This document shows, in pieces, positions 11,281 through 13,495 of a stretch of DNA of 13,495 nt (its first letter is position 1; every line of letters starts with the position of its first letter). The notes under the pieces are model-generated. The model made no database searches. It saw only the letters and a list, made by a program, of their open reading frames with translations, and was not told the origin of the DNA. The stretch lies in the NCBI GenBank assembly GCA_934394545.1, contig CAKRRG010000075.1, positions 1 to 13,495 on the forward strand, given 5' to 3'. The DNA is from an uncultured Blautia sp. (GTDB lineage: Bacteria > Bacillota > Clostridia > Lachnospirales > Lachnospiraceae). The translations under genes and the position numbers were made by a program.

Positions 11281-13305
11281 CTACAGATCATATTTTAATA
11301 AAAGAGCGGAGTTTGTAATCACCAGTACGGAACCTGCATTATGGACAAGAGCACCTACAATAGGATTCAGGATTCCTGTGATAGCAAGTACGATTGCAAT
11401 AAAGTTCAAGGTCATAGAAAAGGTCATGTTCAACTTGATAGTGGTCATCATGCGCTTGGAAAGGGCGATCAGGTGAGGAAGCTCTCTTACCTCATCGTCA
11501 ACAAGGGCAATGTCTGCTGCATCTACTGCAATATCACTTCCCACGCCGCCCATGGCGATTCCTACTTCTGCCCGCTTCAAAGCCGGGGCATCGTTGATTC
11601 CATCACCAATCATGCAGACCATTTTATTTTCCTGCTGGTATCTGTCAATGTATTTCAGCTTGTCTTCTGGGAGGCAATTAGCGCATACTTCATTGATATG
11701 AAGCTGAGAGGCAATGGTCTTCGCAGCGTTTTCGTTGTCTCCTGTCAAAAGAACAGGCTGAACGCTTAGACTGTTCAGGGAGTCGATCATGGCGGTGCTT
11801 TCTTCACGGAGAGTGTCGGAAAGGGCGATGAAACCTGCATAATTGCCATCGATTGCTACATAAGTTACGGTACAGCCGAGTTTTATGTATTGTTCCGGTT
11901 TGAAATTATCCTGAAATTTTTCTGTGTTTTTAGGAGAAAGCTCCTTACTGATTTTCGCAGCAGAAAAATTTGCAGAACTATTTTCCTCGCCTTTAGCATT
12001 TGCAGCTAACACTTCTTTACTTCCTACATTTTCACTCCCAACATCTACGCATTCTTTGATATGCACATCAACATCTACACCATTCTCCTTCAGCAGCTCT
12101 GGATTTCCAGCCAAAACCTTTTTCCCGTCTACCACAGCACAAACACCACGTCCGGGAATCATCCGGAAGTTTTCTGCTTTGGAAAGAGCTGCCCCTTCTT
12201 TCTTATAGCAGTTCACAATTGCTTTTCCAAGGGGATGTTCCGACAGCTGTTCTGCTGATGCTGCCAATCCGTAAATATCATTATTGTTATAATTTTCGCT
12301 TTCACTGACGACTGCAACTACCTTTGGTGTGCCGTATGTTAAAGTTCCTGTTTTGTCAAATGCGATCACATTTACACTTGAAAGCCGTTCCAGTGCGTCA
12401 CCTTCACGAACAAGAAAACCATGTTTGGTGGCATTGCCAATAGCTGCCATAATCGCAGTTGGTGTTGCAAGTACAAGGGAACATGGACAAAATACAACCA
12501 GAATAGTCACAGCACGGATGATCTGACCAGAAATCAGCCAGGTAAGAGCTGCTGCTGTGAGAGCGATCACCACGATCCAGGCGGCCCACTGATCTGCAAT
12601 TCCAACAATCTTTGCCTTACCTGCGTCTGCGGATTGAACCAGTCGGATCATCCGCTGAATAGAGCTGTCTTCCCCAACTTTTGAGGCTTTCATCTCGAAA
12701 GCTCCGAATTGGTTCACTGTTCCACTGGATACTTCATCTCCTACAGTCTTATCTACCGGAAGGGATTCGCCAGTCATGACTGCCTGATTCACAGAAGTCT
12801 GTCCTGAAATAATGATTCCATCTACCGGCACTCCCTCACCAGGAAGTACCCGGAGAATATCTCCTACCTGAACTTTTTTCGCGGGAATAATGGTTTCTTT
12901 CCCATCATTTATCACTCTTGCAGTCTGAGGTGTGAGATGCACCAGCTTCTCAATTCCGGCTCTGGCTTTTGCTACGGTAAGCTCTTCCAGAAGTCCGCCA
13001 AGCTGCATGATAAACGCCACTTCTCCTGCTGCAAAATCTTCACCAATGCAGACAGAAGCGATCAGCGCCAGCGATACAAGAACATCTGCTTTGATGTCAA
13101 ACTCGGTTACCAAACCAATGATGGCTTCCAGGATAATGGGGAAACCACACAGTACAATGGCAATCCAGGACATGTCGAAGGGGAATGGGGAGGTTCCCAA
13201 CAGACTTAGGACAATGGCAATTCCGGATATTACCAGAAAAATAATGTCTTTCCTGATTCCACCAAGTTCAAGCAACTCTTCTAACTTTCTCATTAGATTT
13301 TTCAT
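11281..13305 (-). CDS. P1B-type heavy-metal translocating ATPase
   Basis: A 674-residue membrane pump that exports metal ions with ATP. Motifs: TGES (178-181) in the actuator domain, CPC (273-275) in the transport helix, phosphorylation site D317 in DKTGT, SEHPLG (355-360) in the nucleotide domain, TGDN (521-524) and GDGINDAP (567-574). It has no N-terminal CxxC metal-binding domain. The last two helices (NMTFSMTLNFIAIV, then VHNAGSVLVITNSALLL) lack the Cu(I)-type MxxSS and the Zn/Cd-type Asp-Gly motifs, so the metal is uncertain; the HNxGS pattern recalls the CtpC-like group. About residues 415-470 form an extra Ser/Asn/Glu/Lys-rich stretch. The ATG at 13305 is chosen because AGAGGG lies five bases upstream; a GTG 12 codons earlier falls within the operator region. 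Confidence 0.92.
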   Translation of the reverse strand: MKNLMRKLEELLELGGIRKDIIFLVISGIAIVLSLLGTSPFPFDMSWIAIVLCGFPIILEAIIGLVTEFDIKADVLVSLALIASVCIGEDFAAGEVAFIMQLGGLLEELTVAKARAGIEKLVHLTPQTARVINDGKETIIPAKKVQVGDILRVLPGEGVPVDGIIISGQTSVNQAVMTGESLPVDKTVGDEVSSGTVNQFGAFEMKASKVGEDSSIQRMIRLVQSADAGKAKIVGIADQWAAWIVVIALTAAALTWLISGQIIRAVTILVVFCPCSLVLATPTAIMAAIGNATKHGFLVREGDALERLSSVNVIAFDKTGTLTYGTPKVVAVVSESENYNNNDIYGLAASAEQLSEHPLGKAIVNCYKKEGAALSKAENFRMIPGRGVCAVVDGKKVLAGNPELLKENGVDVDVHIKECVDVGSENVGSKEVLAANAKGEENSSANFSAAKISKELSPKNTEKFQDNFKPEQYIKLGCTVTYVAIDGNYAGFIALSDTLREESTAMIDSLNSLSVQPVLLTGDNENAAKTIASQLHINEVCANCLPEDKLKYIDRYQQENKMVCMIGDGINDAPALKRAEVGIAMGGVGSDIAVDAADIALVDDEVRELPHLIALSKRMMTTIKLNMTFSMTLNFIAIVLAITGILNPIVGALVHNAGSVLVITNSALLLKYDL

Positions 13306-13320
13306 AATTTCCCTCTTTTC

Positions 13321-13363
13321 TATACCCCTATAGGTATGCACATATTATACCTATAGGGGTATA
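13321..13363. promoter_or_regulatory. Twin CsoR-family operators of the metal ATPase gene
   Basis: ATACCCCTATAGGTAT (13322-13337) and its exact reverse complement (13347-13362) are separated by nine bases; pairing extends one base on the outside. Each arm has the TACC-n-GGGGTA form known for CsoR/RcnR/CstR (DUF156) repressors. One arm lies in the promoter spacer and the other covers the start site, so the gene is probably induced when the repressor binds its metal (or reacts with persulfide). The repressor gene is not in the window. Confidence 0.7.
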
Positions 13364-13372
13364 TGTTGTCAA
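13344..13372 (-). promoter_or_regulatory. Perfect-consensus promoter of the metal ATPase gene
   Basis: TTGACA (13372-13367), 17-base spacer, TATAAT (13349-13344). All 12 hexamer bases match sigma-A consensus. Such a strong promoter fits tight control by the overlapping operators. The start site would be near 13337. Confidence 0.9.
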
Positions 13373-13407
13373 GATGATGAGCTTCAGTTTTTCTTTTTTT
13401 AACCGAA

Positions 13408-13461
13408 TCAAGCAAGTAGCGAAGCGGATTGCGAATATCCGCTTGACTTGAGAATTTTTTT
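13408..13461 (+). terminator. Plus-strand terminator-like hairpin near the right edge
   Basis: AAGCGGAT (13422-13429) pairs with ATCCGCTT (13437-13444) around a seven-base loop, and TCAAG/CTTGA (13408-13412, 13447-13451) can extend it. T7 follows at 13455-13461. No plus-strand gene is seen to its left before the ATPase, so it may stop antisense transcription, act as an attenuator for a rightward gene beyond the window, or be incidental. An ATG at 13488 could begin such a gene, but too little is visible to call it. Confidence 0.5.
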
Positions 13462-13495
13462 CGAAACATAAAGGGCGTGTGAAAAAATGATTTCT

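Noticed and set aside
13306..13341. GTG start 12 codons upstream for the metal ATPase
   Set aside because: It falls within the spacer between the two operator arms, around or before the predicted transcription start, and a proper AGAGGG site precedes the ATG at 13305.

Overview
The window reads like a chromosomal stretch from a low-to-mid GC, anaerobic, fermentative Firmicute, most likely a gut Lachnospiraceae (Blautia/Dorea/Ruminococcus type). Evidence for this is the pyruvate formate-lyase pair under a Rex-like redox operator, a stand-alone glycogen branching enzyme, a short DtxR-type regulator, strong AGGAGG-type ribosome sites and sigma-A promoters with TATAAT boxes. The taxonomic call is inference from gene style; no rRNA or other marker gene is present.

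Layout from left to right. (1) Positions 1-2223, all minus strand: an aldo/keto reductase of the YghZ/GAP-reductase type, a class I SAM methyltransferase, and the start of a succinylglutamate desuccinylase/aspartoacylase-family zinc hydrolase that runs off the left edge. (2) 2224-2779: a divergent promoter region and a 122-residue DtxR/MntR-type regulator (plus), closed by a long inverted repeat. (3) 2886-4667: glycogen branching enzyme (minus). (4) 4668-5428: a promoter-dense intergenic stretch with a possible 21-codon small ORF, then a TetR regulator (plus). (5) 5508-7445: RecQ helicase (plus, TTG start). (6) 7454-7884: a 431-bp element without a convincing gene, bounded by perfect 18-bp terminal inverted repeats and full of internal inverted repeats. 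(7) 7966-10967: pflB-pflA operon (minus) with its terminator, several promoters and a near-consensus Rex operator. (8) 11281-13305: a P1B-type heavy-metal ATPase (minus) behind a perfect-consensus promoter that carries two CsoR-like operators.

How the parts fit. PflA installs the glycyl radical on PflB, which splits pyruvate to acetyl-CoA and formate; the Rex-like site would tie this to the NADH/NAD+ ratio. The metal ATPase appears to be metal- or thiol-inducible through a CsoR/RcnR-family repressor encoded elsewhere. GlgB, RecQ and the aldo/keto reductase are housekeeping or metabolic genes with no obvious shared pathway.

The best candidate for something undescribed is the 431-bp inverted-repeat element between recQ and pflA. 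Part of its internal repeat recurs about 2.6 kb away, just upstream of the TetR gene, where it supplies a good promoter. Other points worth a look are the small ORF with its own promoter upstream of TetR, the twin operator at the metal ATPase, the atypical membrane motif and insertion in that ATPase, and a perfect CCCCCCGGGGGG palindrome in front of the methyltransferase.
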